Both the position numbers and the translations under genes were made by a program. This document shows, in pieces, positions 17,178 to 24,488 of a DNA stretch of 64,000 bases. The notes beneath the pieces were generated by a model that worked only from the letters and a program-made list of their open reading frames with translations, searched no databases and was not told the DNA's origin. The stretch comes from Flavobacterium panacagri. GTDB taxonomy: Bacteria; Bacteroidota; Bacteroidia; Flavobacteriales; Flavobacteriaceae. How positions within the stretch are numbered: position 1 is the first letter of the stretch; the number at the start of each line of letters is the position of its first letter. The stretch is taken from assembly GCF_030378165.1 (NCBI RefSeq), contig NZ_CP119766.1, positions 3,906,001 through 3,970,000 of the forward strand. The letters run 5' to 3'.

Positions 17178-17351
17178 ATGAAAGCTCGAATCTATAAAGA
17201 TAAAATAGCCAAAAGAGATGAAAGAATTGTGAAATTCTGGAGAATCAGGAAAAACAATTCTATTCCTGCTATGGCTAAGCATTTTGGGCTTTCAGAAATA
17301 TTAATAAATCGAATAATAAATAATCACATTGCAAAAATTAGTAAAAAGTAA
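17178..17351 (+). CDS. Small helix-turn-helix protein
   Basis: 57 aa, strongly basic. SIPAMAKHFGLSEILINRII (residues 28-47) has the spacing of a helix-turn-helix. ATG 6 bp after the previous stop, TAA directly before the next gene, so it is packed in the early operon. A short DNA-binding regulator is likely; a late or middle activator is possible. Confidence 0.55.
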   Translation: MKARIYKDKIAKRDERIVKFWRIRKNNSIPAMAKHFGLSEILINRIINNHIAKISKK

Positions 17352-17355
17352 TTAT

Positions 17356-17634
17356 ATGAATATCGAAGAATTAGAAAAGAAAATTAGTTTCCAAATAAGT
17401 TTTTTAGAATTTTCTGGAAAAACTCACGATGAAGTCCAAGAAGACCTAAAGTCGATTGCAATTGAATACGCTAATCAATTTAAAAGTAAAGCTGATAGCT
17501 ATGATATATTAGGCGCAGTAATTTCTAAACAGTACATTAATGAAAATGGAGATGAATTATCAGAAGAAGATTCTGAAAACGTAGATTTAGGAACTATTGG
17601 AGAGATTGCTGCGAGCCATTTTGGATGGCTTTAG
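17356..17634 (+). CDS. Small acidic early phage protein
   Basis: 92 aa from the ATG at 17356, which lies 4 bp after the previous stop; an upstream start at 17329 would overlap that gene and is less likely. It is acidic and helical (NIEELEKKISFQISFLEF...), with no recognised family. It is the last gene of the early operon, followed by a terminator. Confidence 0.55.
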   Translation: MNIEELEKKISFQISFLEFSGKTHDEVQEDLKSIAIEYANQFKSKADSYDILGAVISKQYINENGDELSEEDSENVDLGTIGEIAASHFGWL

Positions 17635-17652
17635 TTAAATCTTCATTTAAAA

Positions 17653-17683
17653 TTAAAGCCACTCAAATTGAGTGGCTTTAATT
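17653..17683. terminator. Intrinsic terminator ending the early operon
   Basis: TAAAGCCACTCAA, loop ATT, then the complementary arm (to 17680) and a T-rich tail. It separates the rightward early operon from the convergent gene at 17703 and can act in both directions. Confidence 0.8.
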
Positions 17684-17702
17684 ATTTTATTATATATCAG
17701 GT

Positions 17703-18557
17703 TTATCCGTTATCAAGATGATTGTCATTATCGTACATTATGGTGTTATCTTTCAAAATTTTGTAAAAGTCCCATCCTTTTGGCGTAATTTCTATTTTTT
17801 TAAGTGTACCATTAAGCAAGCCATAACTTTCTAATTGAACCAATTGATTAAGATTAATCTCGGGAGATTTAGTCGGATTATTTTTTATGTTCTCGCATAA
17901 AGAATAAAAAGCGTTCTTGAGTTCTTGTGAAAGCAAAAACTGTAATGACTGCGAATTTCGCAATAACATACCTAAATCATAAGCATCTGATTTTATAGTG
18001 TTATTAACTTTCAAATTTTTTAACTCGTCAGATAATTTACTGTATTGGGCGTTAGTAAGTGACTCTTTTTCATTTAATCTTTTAATTTCTAAATTATGCT
18101 TATCATTTAACTCTTTAATTTCAATTAGTAAATTATCATTTTTCGTCTTTAAATCATTAATTTGAGTTGTGCCAGCTTCTGCATCTGCAATTTTGCGTTT
18201 TTGATAAGCATTGGTTTCTTCCACAAAATGGCGTTTTTCTCGTTGTAAGTCTTCCTTTTGTTGTTGCATTCGAGCTGAAGTTCTAAGAATGAAGTCTAAT
18301 ATAATATTTACATACGGTAGTAATACAACATAAAAGAATGCCATTCCCAAAGGCCACAATATTTGCTCATCCGTAAAATATCTTTCGTTTATCCATTCAA
18401 TTTTACATTGTATTGTCCAGTCTGCAAAGAATAAAATCGCAAACATTTTCCAGTTATAAATTACGAACGATAAAACAAAAGATCCAACTACTGGGCTTTT
18501 CATTCTGTCTTGATAGCTTTCTATTATACTTTGAAAAAAAGTTTTTATTGTTTCCAT
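17703..18557 (-). CDS. Two-TM coiled-coil membrane protein, leftward accessory gene
   Basis: 284 aa. Two N-terminal transmembrane segments (about 27-45 and 68-92), then a long heptad-like coiled coil (about 95-180; KNDNLLIEIKELNDKHNLEI), then a C-terminal globular domain (about 195-284) whose end LLNGTLKKIEITPKGWDFYK looks like a winged helix. It runs against all neighbours and has its own exact -7 box (TATGTTTG on the minus strand) 22 bp from the ATG, so it is probably expressed in the lysogen by host RNA polymerase. This is the pattern of a phage accessory gene (moron); an exclusion function is conjecture. Family not recognised. Confidence 0.7.
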   Translation of the reverse strand: METIKTFFQSIIESYQDRMKSPVVGSFVLSFVIYNWKMFAILFFADWTIQCKIEWINERYFTDEQILWPLGMAFFYVVLLPYVNIILDFILRTSARMQQQKEDLQREKRHFVEETNAYQKRKIADAEAGTTQINDLKTKNDNLLIEIKELNDKHNLEIKRLNEKESLTNAQYSKLSDELKNLKVNNTIKSDAYDLGMLLRNSQSLQFLLSQELKNAFYSLCENIKNNPTKSPEINLNQLVQLESYGLLNGTLKKIEITPKGWDFYKILKDNTIMYDNDNHLDNG

Positions 18558-18578
18558 TAAGTAATTCTTATTTTTTTA

Positions 18579-18586
18579 CAAACATA
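18579..18586 (-). promoter_or_regulatory. Consensus host promoter -7 box for the 284-aa gene
   Basis: Minus strand TATGTTTG, an exact match to TAnnTTTG, ending 22 bp before the ATG at 18557. There is no clear TTG at -33. Confidence 0.6.
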
Positions 18587-18614
18587 GGGAATAATTAATA
18601 GTTACATTATGCGT

Positions 18615-18630
18615 ATTTTTACGTAAAAAT
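18615..18630. promoter_or_regulatory. 16-bp palindrome, candidate operator
   Basis: ATTTTTACGTAAAAAT is perfectly palindromic and ends 9 bp before the ATG at 18640, between two divergent genes. Position and symmetry fit an operator. Confidence 0.5.
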
Positions 18631-18639
18631 CTACATAAA

Positions 18640-18972
18640 ATGACGCATTACACTATAGTTCTAGAAACCCCAAAAATTACAATTCCAGAATCTAAAATTG
18701 TGGAATTTGTAATACATCTACTAATCAATGATAGACTCAGAATCGATTATTTTGGTTTTGAAATTGACAATCCTGCGGATTATTCAAACGAAGAAATGGA
18801 AAGAAAAGAAAATGAAACCAGTTTTGTAAATATAAATTTTGAAAGCGATCACGAAATAGATTTAGACAATATGTCCGAAAAGGAAAAAAATATTTTTATT
18901 AATGAGTTGCTTACTGTGAACGAAAAGATTTCAGTTCAGAGTGACCAAAAAGACATAACGCTGTCAATATAA
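18640..18972 (+). CDS. Phage protein of unknown function
   Basis: 110 aa, acidic, beta-alpha pattern (HYTIVLETPKITIPESKIVE). No family recognised. It lies divergently to the membrane protein gene and convergently to the 109-aa gene, isolated by a terminator at 18975, so it is a single-gene unit behind a palindromic operator candidate. Confidence 0.55.
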   Translation: MTHYTIVLETPKITIPESKIVEFVIHLLINDRLRIDYFGFEIDNPADYSNEEMERKENETSFVNINFESDHEIDLDNMSEKEKNIFINELLTVNEKISVQSDQKDITLSI

Positions 18973-18974
18973 AT

Positions 18975-19004
18975 AAAAAGCTCCTTCGGTACGAAGGAGC
19001 TTTT
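18975..19004. terminator. Bidirectional intrinsic terminator
   Basis: AAAAAGCTCCTTCG, loop GTA, CGAAGGAGCTTTT. It serves the convergent genes at 18640-18972 and 19005-19334. Confidence 0.85.
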
Positions 19005-19334
19005 CTAGTTATCATGTTTATCTCTGATTAATTTTACCCGATCATAATGGGTAAGTTCTGGCTTTTGTTCCGGATATTTTAAACCGATGACTTTTTCATA
19101 ATAATTTATGATTACATCGTCGTCGATGCAAATTATGTCTCTTTTCAATTTTACTTCAAGGCCTAAAATAATGCATCCCCTCCTTATATCCATTGCCACC
19201 TCATAATTAAACCAGATAATCACTTCTCCTATAGAAAACAATTTTTGAATAGTTTTATATCCAACACTCTTTACATTCAAACCTGAAGCACTTAATATAT
19301 GTTCTTCAACCTGTTTTTTTACATTATTATCCAT
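19005..19334 (-). CDS. Small leftward phage protein, unknown
   Basis: 109 aa. N-terminal helical region, a middle IGEVIIWFNYEVAMDIRRG and a charged C-terminus (KPELTHYDRVKLIRDKHDN). No family recognised. It has an exact minus-strand -7 box (TAACTTTG) 21 bp upstream of its ATG, so like the 284-aa gene it probably is transcribed in the lysogen independently of the lytic operons. Confidence 0.55.
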   Translation of the reverse strand: MDNNVKKQVEEHILSASGLNVKSVGYKTIQKLFSIGEVIIWFNYEVAMDIRRGCIILGLEVKLKRDIICIDDDVIINYYEKVIGLKYPEQKPELTHYDRVKLIRDKHDN

Positions 19335-19354
19335 GATATCAAAATTTAGAACTG

Positions 19355-19362
19355 CAAAGTTA
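19355..19362 (-). promoter_or_regulatory. Consensus host promoter -7 box for the 109-aa gene
   Basis: Minus strand TAACTTTG matches TAnnTTTG exactly, 21 bp before the ATG at 19334. Confidence 0.55.
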
Positions 19363-19605
19363 GATGCAAATCTAAACAGTGATTGTTCCGAATTGTATCA
19401 AAATCTCGAATCGCATATATTATTATTCTCAATTGGCTTCGACAATAAAAACGTCTCAAACCTGTAATTCTATCTGCGAACCGTTGAATTATTAAGTTCA
19501 AATGCGCTCAGTTTGTCAAATTCTCAAATCCCCCCAGACCCCCCAATTAAAAAAAATTTGCAAATTTTTGATTTCTAAAAATAATAGGGTAAAAAAGTTC
19601 AGAAA

Positions 19606-19810
19606 TTCCACAAATAAAATATTAGTTATTTTAATATATATTATCTATTTAATAATCAATATATTAAGTATTTGTTTATAATGATTTCTTTTGTGGTCTT
19701 TTTGTGGAACTTGTGGAACTATTTTTTTTAGTTCCTGCATAACAAAACACCTTTCCACAAGTTCTTTACTGTTTTTTGATGGTAAATTGTTGAAAATTAG
19801 TATTGTGGAA
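19606..19810. repeat. TTCCACAA octamer cluster (five copies)
   Basis: TTCCACAA at 19606-19613 and 19753-19760; the complement TTGTGGAA at 19702-19709, 19711-19718 and 19803-19810. GAACTTGTGGAA (19707-19718) and its exact complement (19753-19764) form an inverted repeat with a 34-bp spacer. A near copy TTGTGGTC lies at 19691. Confidence 0.7.
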
Positions 19811-19919
19811 TAATGGAACTCTTTTTTTTAATCGGTTATATTATTTTTCATATAATATTTCTTTTTTTAATATAATTTTCAATTTTGTACTATTTTAGCA
19901 CCAACCAAAAATGTTCTAA

Positions 19920-20384
19920 ATGATTCAAATCTACATTCCTGTAAAAAAGCATGTCAAAAAATATTTAATTAAAAAATATGGTCAGAATCATACGATATCT
20001 AAGAAGTCGTTTCTTGGATTATTATTGTTGGATCTTATAAATAAAGATGCTGATACGTCTGATATCGATTTTAATGGGATGGAAAAATACAGTTTGGATC
20101 TTCCTGAGATGTATTTTAATACTAAAGGTTACGAAATCAGCAGAAAAAAGTTAAAATTTTTAGGTGTTTGCTTGGAGCGTCTTTTTTTTGAAGATTTTTA
20201 CTTGTTTGTTGATGTTGAGTTGGCAAAAGGTAACAATAATGCTTGGCAAAGTGTAAAATTATTCTTGGCTATGAATGATATAAACGAAAATGAAATCAAG
20301 TTAGAAAGTATGTATCGTAACTATCAAAGGCACTGCAAAGAAAACATAAAAGATAAAAAGAGTAATACCGTAGTTTATTCGTAG
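19920..20384 (+). CDS. Candidate late regulator upstream of the structural genes
   Basis: 154 aa, basic, unrecognised family. It opens with a beta-strand and a basic helix (IQIYIPVKKHVKKYLIKKYG) and ends with a basic helical part (KLESMYRNYQRHCKENIKDK), a composition suited to DNA binding. It stands alone between the octamer control region and the first late genes. In many phages this is the place of the late transcription activator. I infer that it is a candidate for the protein that reads the TGTCCTATT elements, but no motif proves it. Confidence 0.5.
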   Translation: MIQIYIPVKKHVKKYLIKKYGQNHTISKKSFLGLLLLDLINKDADTSDIDFNGMEKYSLDLPEMYFNTKGYEISRKKLKFLGVCLERLFFEDFYLFVDVELAKGNNNAWQSVKLFLAMNDINENEIKLESMYRNYQRHCKENIKDKKSNTVVYS

Positions 20385-20460
20385 TAATAAAATGCGCTAA
20401 TACCACAGTCTATAAGGTGGCAAAATACGACAGTTTTATAAAAATAAATTTACAAAAATT

Positions 20461-20931
20461 ATGAATTTTACATCTGATGAAAAATGGCCAGGATTTGCCG
20501 AATTTGATTTGTTTTTAATTGAAGAAACGAGTAACTGGCCATTGGTCATTACTGATGGTAATTCTTCAGATATTGTTTTTGAACCGTATGAAAATAATGT
20601 AGAAGCAATGCTGGAACCTGATTCTATAAATGTCAAAGTTGATCCAAAACAATCTTCAGACGGAGAGATACAGCAAATTTCGATTTCTTTTAGATTAATT
20701 ACTCGAAGTGAAGCGTTGGATCAATTGCTCGAACAATATGCGAATAAGCCTTGCATCGGTTTAGGTAAACTGAACAATGATTTTAAAAAATTATACGGTA
20801 CCAAACTTGAACCTTTGTATATGAATTACGAAGTTTTTGACGGAACTAAACCAGACGGCGAAGCTTATACTTTAGTTAACATCAAAGGCGAAACCCGTAA
20901 GCGTCCAGTATATTATACGCCCATATTATAG
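20461..20931 (+). CDS. Phage protein of unknown function before the head genes
   Basis: 156 aa, soluble, acidic and beta-rich (DEKWPGFAEFDLFLIEE; ITDGNSSDIVFEP). Not recognised. It ends 1 bp before late promoter L1, so it is not part of the L1 unit and may belong with the 154-aa gene. Possible minor structural or tail-completion protein. Confidence 0.5.
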   Translation: MNFTSDEKWPGFAEFDLFLIEETSNWPLVITDGNSSDIVFEPYENNVEAMLEPDSINVKVDPKQSSDGEIQQISISFRLITRSEALDQLLEQYANKPCIGLGKLNNDFKKLYGTKLEPLYMNYEVFDGTKPDGEAYTLVNIKGETRKRPVYYTPIL

Positions 20932-20932
20932 C

Positions 20933-20968
20933 TGTCCTATTTTAAGATTCTCAATAAATTAAAATTTG
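20933..20968 (+). promoter_or_regulatory. Late promoter L1 (head genes)
   Basis: TGTCCTATTTTAA at 20933-20945 and a -7-like box AAAATTTG at 20961-20968. First member of a six-copy family with invariant spacing. The ATG of the protease gene is 24 bp after the box. Confidence 0.75.
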
Positions 20969-20991
20969 TAAAGTGCAAAAAGCATTTTACA

Positions 20992-22311
20992 ATGAGTATA
21001 AATAATTTACATTCTCTTCTTAATGGCCGATGGTTCATTCATGAGCCATTTGGTCAATCTCTTTTACCTTCTCTGAATACTATTTTAAAAGGTAATTCTA
21101 TTAAAATAAACAAAGAAGATATAAAACCTGAATCATTTGTAATCCAATTAGGAAAAAGTCCCGTTGTTGCTTCTGCTTTTAGCAATAGTGATAATAATAA
21201 TGATTATGTTTTGGTAATGGATTTAAAAAATCCAATTTACAAATACTCTCAAGAATGTGGACCGCAAGGAACCAAGTCTAAAATGAATATTTTAGAAAGA
21301 TATAGAAACGATCCTTATTGTAAAGGTGTTGTTTTGGATATTGATAGTGGTGGCGGTCAAGTCTCAGGAACTCCAGAATTTTACGATTACATCCGTGAAT
21401 ACAATAAACCAGTAGTTTCATATACTGATGGGTTGATGTGTTCAGCAGCTTATTACATCGGTTCTGCGTCTGATTATTTAGTTGCAAATAAAAGAGCTGA
21501 TCATATTGGAAGTATTGGAACAATGATTTATTTCATTGATTTTACTGGATGGTACGAAAAAGAAGGAGCAAAGGTAATTACTGAATACGCAACAAAATCA
21601 ACAGAAAAAAACAGGGATTTTGAAGAATTGGTAAAAGGTAATTCTGAACCTTATATAAAAAATCAATTGGATCCAATTACCGAAGATTTTATTAATGATA
21701 TCAAGGCAGTAAGATCAAAAGTAAATGAAGAAGTCTTTACTGGAAAAACTTATTCTTCTACAGATGCTCTTTCTGTGGGATTGATAGATGAAATAGGTAC
21801 TCTACAAACGGCAATCGATAAAGTATTCGAGTTAGCCAAAAAAACAAGTAATCAAAATTCAAATACAAATATGTCTAAACAACTTGTAAATGTTCAAGCT
21901 GTTTTAGGTTTAGATGCTCCATTAGCTTCGACTGAAGAAAAAGGAAGCTATTTAAATGCTGAACAGTTGGATGCTTTAGAAAAAGGCTTAGCCGACAAAG
22001 ATGCGGCTAATGCGAAATTACAGACTCAATTAGATGAGGCAAATGCAAACACTGTTCTAAAAGATCAATTACAGGCGTCTAAAGAAACTGTGACTGCAAT
22101 TGAATCATCAATTGATGCAATGTTAACATCAGCAGGACTAGATGTTAATGGAACGTTGACCGAAAAAACTATTGAGTTAAGTGCAAAAGTTATGGAAATG
22201 GGAAATGCTGATGGTTCAAAACCGACAAATGTTAAAGTAGACACAGGAAACTCAGGTGTTTCTACTAAAATTGTTGGTAATATTGATATTTCAGCTGCAA
22301 TGAATAATTAA
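20992..22311 (+). CDS. S49-type capsid maturation protease with C-terminal scaffold
   Basis: 439 aa. Residues about 60-285 form a ClpP/SppA-like (peptidase S49) domain: GVVLDIDSGGGQVSG oxyanion region, catalytic Ser151 in GLMCSAAYYIGSA, and HIGSIGTM. Residues about 290-439 are charged and helical with a probable coiled coil (YLNAEQLDALEKGLADKDAA), the layout of a scaffold fused to the protease. It would cut scaffold and capsid during head maturation. The capsid gene follows after 20 bp. Confidence 0.85.
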   Translation: MSINNLHSLLNGRWFIHEPFGQSLLPSLNTILKGNSIKINKEDIKPESFVIQLGKSPVVASAFSNSDNNNDYVLVMDLKNPIYKYSQECGPQGTKSKMNILERYRNDPYCKGVVLDIDSGGGQVSGTPEFYDYIREYNKPVVSYTDGLMCSAAYYIGSASDYLVANKRADHIGSIGTMIYFIDFTGWYEKEGAKVITEYATKSTEKNRDFEELVKGNSEPYIKNQLDPITEDFINDIKAVRSKVNEEVFTGKTYSSTDALSVGLIDEIGTLQTAIDKVFELAKKTSNQNSNTNMSKQLVNVQAVLGLDAPLASTEEKGSYLNAEQLDALEKGLADKDAANAKLQTQLDEANANTVLKDQLQASKETVTAIESSIDAMLTSAGLDVNGTLTEKTIELSAKVMEMGNADGSKPTNVKVDTGNSGVSTKIVGNIDISAAMNN

Positions 22312-22331
22312 TTTAAAAAAAGTAAATACTT

Positions 22332-23282
22332 ATGTCTATTGTCAAAACAGATTTAGTTGCAGCATTTGGTGCTTATTACATTCCAGAAGGTCAGGATATG
22401 GATAGGCTAAAGAGCGCTTTACGTCAAACTACCGTAACACCAAATACAGCGAAGCCGATTATCTATGATGGGGAAACTTATAGATTTTCTAACGTAATTT
22501 TCCAAGAAATTGTTCAACAGTTTCAGAAAAAGTTTACTCCAAAAGGTGACTTAACTTTTAAACCAAACGAAATTCGTTTGAGAAATATGAAAGTAGATCT
22601 TTCTCTTTTTCCTGATGATGTTAAAGCATCTTGGTTAGGTTTTCTTGGTAGTTTAACAGAACAGGAACGTAAAAACTGGCCAATTGTAAGATACATGATC
22701 GAAAAAGAGGTTATTCCTCAGCTAAAAAGCGATCTTGAAACAAAGGCTTACTTTAAAGGTGTTTATGTTGCTCCAACTGCGGGGACAGCGGGAAGTACGT
22801 CAGGTACAATTGATGGTATCAAAAAATTACTTGATGATGGATTAACGGCAGGAACTATGAAAGCGGTTGCTCTATCTGAGGTACCAACAAACGCTAATCG
22901 ATTTGAAATGATTGAAGAATTTGCTGATGGAATTGATGAATTATTGTTGCAAGTTCCTACTTCGATTTATATGTCTACCAAAAATCTTAGATCTTACCTA
23001 CGTGATAAAAGAAATACGCACGGAACCGATGTAAATTATGAGGCAGGAAAAATCACTGTAGATTTTGCTGACAATCTTAAGTTAGTAGGTTTGCCATCAA
23101 TGGCAGGTTCTGAGTACATGTGGGCAACTCCAGATGATAATTATTTATACTTGAGACGTGTAAACGGAATGTCTGAGCCAAAAGTTGAAGAAGCATTAAG
23201 AGAAGTATTTCTTATGTTAGACTGGTGGGAAGGATTAGGTTTCGGCTACAATGAGCTTGTGTACGTTTATAAACCTGCTTAA
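22332..23282 (+). CDS. Major capsid protein (HK97-fold candidate)
   Basis: 316 aa directly downstream of the protease/scaffold gene, the standard place of the major head protein. It has an N-terminal helical arm, an E-loop/P-domain-like middle, and the end part LYLRRVNGMSEPKVEEALRE as in the capsid proteins of Bacteroidota siphophages. No signal peptide or membrane segment. Confidence 0.75.
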   Translation: MSIVKTDLVAAFGAYYIPEGQDMDRLKSALRQTTVTPNTAKPIIYDGETYRFSNVIFQEIVQQFQKKFTPKGDLTFKPNEIRLRNMKVDLSLFPDDVKASWLGFLGSLTEQERKNWPIVRYMIEKEVIPQLKSDLETKAYFKGVYVAPTAGTAGSTSGTIDGIKKLLDDGLTAGTMKAVALSEVPTNANRFEMIEEFADGIDELLLQVPTSIYMSTKNLRSYLRDKRNTHGTDVNYEAGKITVDFADNLKLVGLPSMAGSEYMWATPDDNYLYLRRVNGMSEPKVEEALREVFLMLDWWEGLGFGYNELVYVYKPA

Positions 23283-23292
23283 TTTTTAGAAG

Positions 23293-23739
23293 ATGACTAA
23301 ACAAACAAAAAAAACACCAGTAGTCGATTCTGATGCTGGTGTTATAACAGAAAATGCAGATGTACAAGTGAATTCTACTCTGGTTGTTGCTTCGAAAACT
23401 TCAGAACCAAATACTTCGACAACTGTAAGCGGCGAAGAAGTTTTACAAGCTAATTTAGAAGGTACAACAGCGGATAATTTTGTAAATCTGGGTAAAACTA
23501 ATGATACAGGTTCTTCGAGTATTATCAATACTGTACAAAATGGTTCAGAGTCGAATGAAACGGTTGAAGTTATTGAATCTGAAATATTCGTCTCAGAAAA
23601 TGGTGATGAATATGAACTTATTGTAAATGAATTCATGTTTATGGGAGATAAGTACTCTAAAGAAGTAGCTTTAAAAGAGCATGTTGATATTTTAGAGCGT
23701 TTGGTATCAATCAAATCATTCATCCTTAAAAAACGTTAA
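23293..23739 (+). CDS. Ser/Thr-rich phage head-associated protein
   Basis: 148 aa, acidic, low complexity in residues 1-95 (runs of S, T, V, N, E), with a short ordered C-terminal part (EYELIVNEFMFMGDKYSKEV). It lies 10 bp after the capsid gene and 3 bp before the next gene. A decoration or head-completion protein is likely from position; no family match. Confidence 0.5.
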   Translation: MTKQTKKTPVVDSDAGVITENADVQVNSTLVVASKTSEPNTSTTVSGEEVLQANLEGTTADNFVNLGKTNDTGSSSIINTVQNGSESNETVEVIESEIFVSENGDEYELIVNEFMFMGDKYSKEVALKEHVDILERLVSIKSFILKKR

Positions 23740-23742
23740 AAA

Positions 23743-24306
23743 ATGGCATTAGATTTAGAAAATATTGGAGGAGAAAGTGCTGAGCCAGTTTCTGGGTTGG
23801 CAGGAATTGTTTACTATGCGCTTCAAAGCGATTTTGATACAATTAATGAACCTAAAAAAATGGATGACCTAGTTCCAGCAAATGTTGCGGGTTCATATAA
23901 AGAGTTGTCAGAAATTGCTACAGCACACGTTTTTAAAACCGGTAAATGTTTTTTTCAAATAGAAACTGTTACAGAAACAGGAACAATTAAAGCAACTCCT
24001 CTTGGAGAAACTGGTAGAAAATTGTATCAAAACGAACTTGTAATTACTGTCGCTGGATCTTCTGCTGAGTTGTTAGGATTTTGTAGATGGATTAAGAATC
24101 AAAAATTAATCATTCTGTTTGAAGAATTTGGTACAGGAAATATTAGACAGCTTGGATTGTCAAGACTTCCTGCATTAGCAAGTGTTGAGCATAACATTGA
24201 AGCAACGGCTGAAGGAAATAATTCTGCCACAATTACATTTACTGATAAGAATTTTGGACCCGCTCCAATATACAAAGGAGCTGTTCAATTAGTACCTGAA
24301 GCATAA
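23743..24306 (+). CDS. Candidate major tail (tube) protein
   Basis: 187 aa, beta-rich. The C-terminal part (LGLSRLPALASVEHNIEATA, then ITFTDKNFGPAPIYKG) has the look of small tail-tube proteins of Bacteroidota siphophages: an immunoglobulin-like finish after a beta-sandwich. It is the last of four tightly packed genes behind late promoter L1, followed by a structured RNA element. Alternative: another head protein. Confidence 0.5.
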   Translation: MALDLENIGGESAEPVSGLAGIVYYALQSDFDTINEPKKMDDLVPANVAGSYKELSEIATAHVFKTGKCFFQIETVTETGTIKATPLGETGRKLYQNELVITVAGSSAELLGFCRWIKNQKLIILFEEFGTGNIRQLGLSRLPALASVEHNIEATAEGNNSATITFTDKNFGPAPIYKGAVQLVPEA

Positions 24307-24313
24307 ATTTTCC

Positions 24314-24449
24314 TTGGAGGACGGAAATAAAATTGTCCTCCAACATAAAATACTTCCTACGGTAATTTATAAATATAGCAATAGCCACAGCGTTGGAGGA
24401 CATTAAGTCTTCTTGCTGTGGCTATTGCTTTTAAATTATCGTAGGAAGT
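24314..24449 (+). ncRNA. Structured RNA or DNA element with nested stems and loop complementarity
   Basis: Three nested inverted repeats. TTGGAGGAC (24314-24322) pairs with GTCCTCCAA (24335-24343). An 18-bp stem with one G-T pair joins 24352-24369 to 24432-24449. Inside it a perfect 15-bp stem joins 24377-24391 (AGCAATAGCCACAGC) to 24415-24429. The 23-nt apical loop contains GTTGGAGGAC (24392-24401), complementary over 10 nt to 24335-24344, so the 5' flank can pair either with its local partner or with the loop (pseudoknot or switch). There is no U-tract, so it is not an ordinary terminator. It lies between the tail-tube candidate and dam. Confidence 0.65.
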
Positions 24450-24451
24450 TA

Positions 24452-24459
24452 CAAATATA
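24452..24459 (-). promoter_or_regulatory. Minus-strand -7 box reading into the structured element
   Basis: Minus strand TATATTTG matches TAnnTTTG exactly and lies directly beside the large stem, with TTG 23 bp upstream. A leftward transcript would start near 24446 and comprise the complement of the whole fold. Confidence 0.4.
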
Positions 24460-24488
24460 GGCATCATCAATCAAAAATCGAACAAAAA

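Larger units (their letters stand above)
19335..19919. promoter_or_regulatory. Early/late control region, candidate origin or packaging site
   Basis: 585 bp without a gene, between the early and late halves. It contains a C6-AGA-C6 block (19530-19544) in otherwise AT-rich DNA, then five TTCCACAA/TTGTGGAA octamers (19606, 19702, 19711, 19753, 19803) including a 12-bp inverted repeat, then a very AT-rich stretch and a -7-like CAATTTTG at 19880-19887 before the 154-aa gene. Iterons plus AT-rich DNA fit a replication origin; control of the downstream regulator gene or a packaging signal are alternatives. Confidence 0.55.

Noticed and set aside
23286..23723. Antisense frame of 145 codons over the Ser/Thr-rich head gene
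   Set aside because: Low-complexity complement of the sense gene; the sense frame fits the operon spacing.
24314..24449. Ordinary intrinsic terminator
   Set aside because: Neither strand has a U-tract behind the stem, the stem is far longer than needed, and the loop pairs with the 5' flank.
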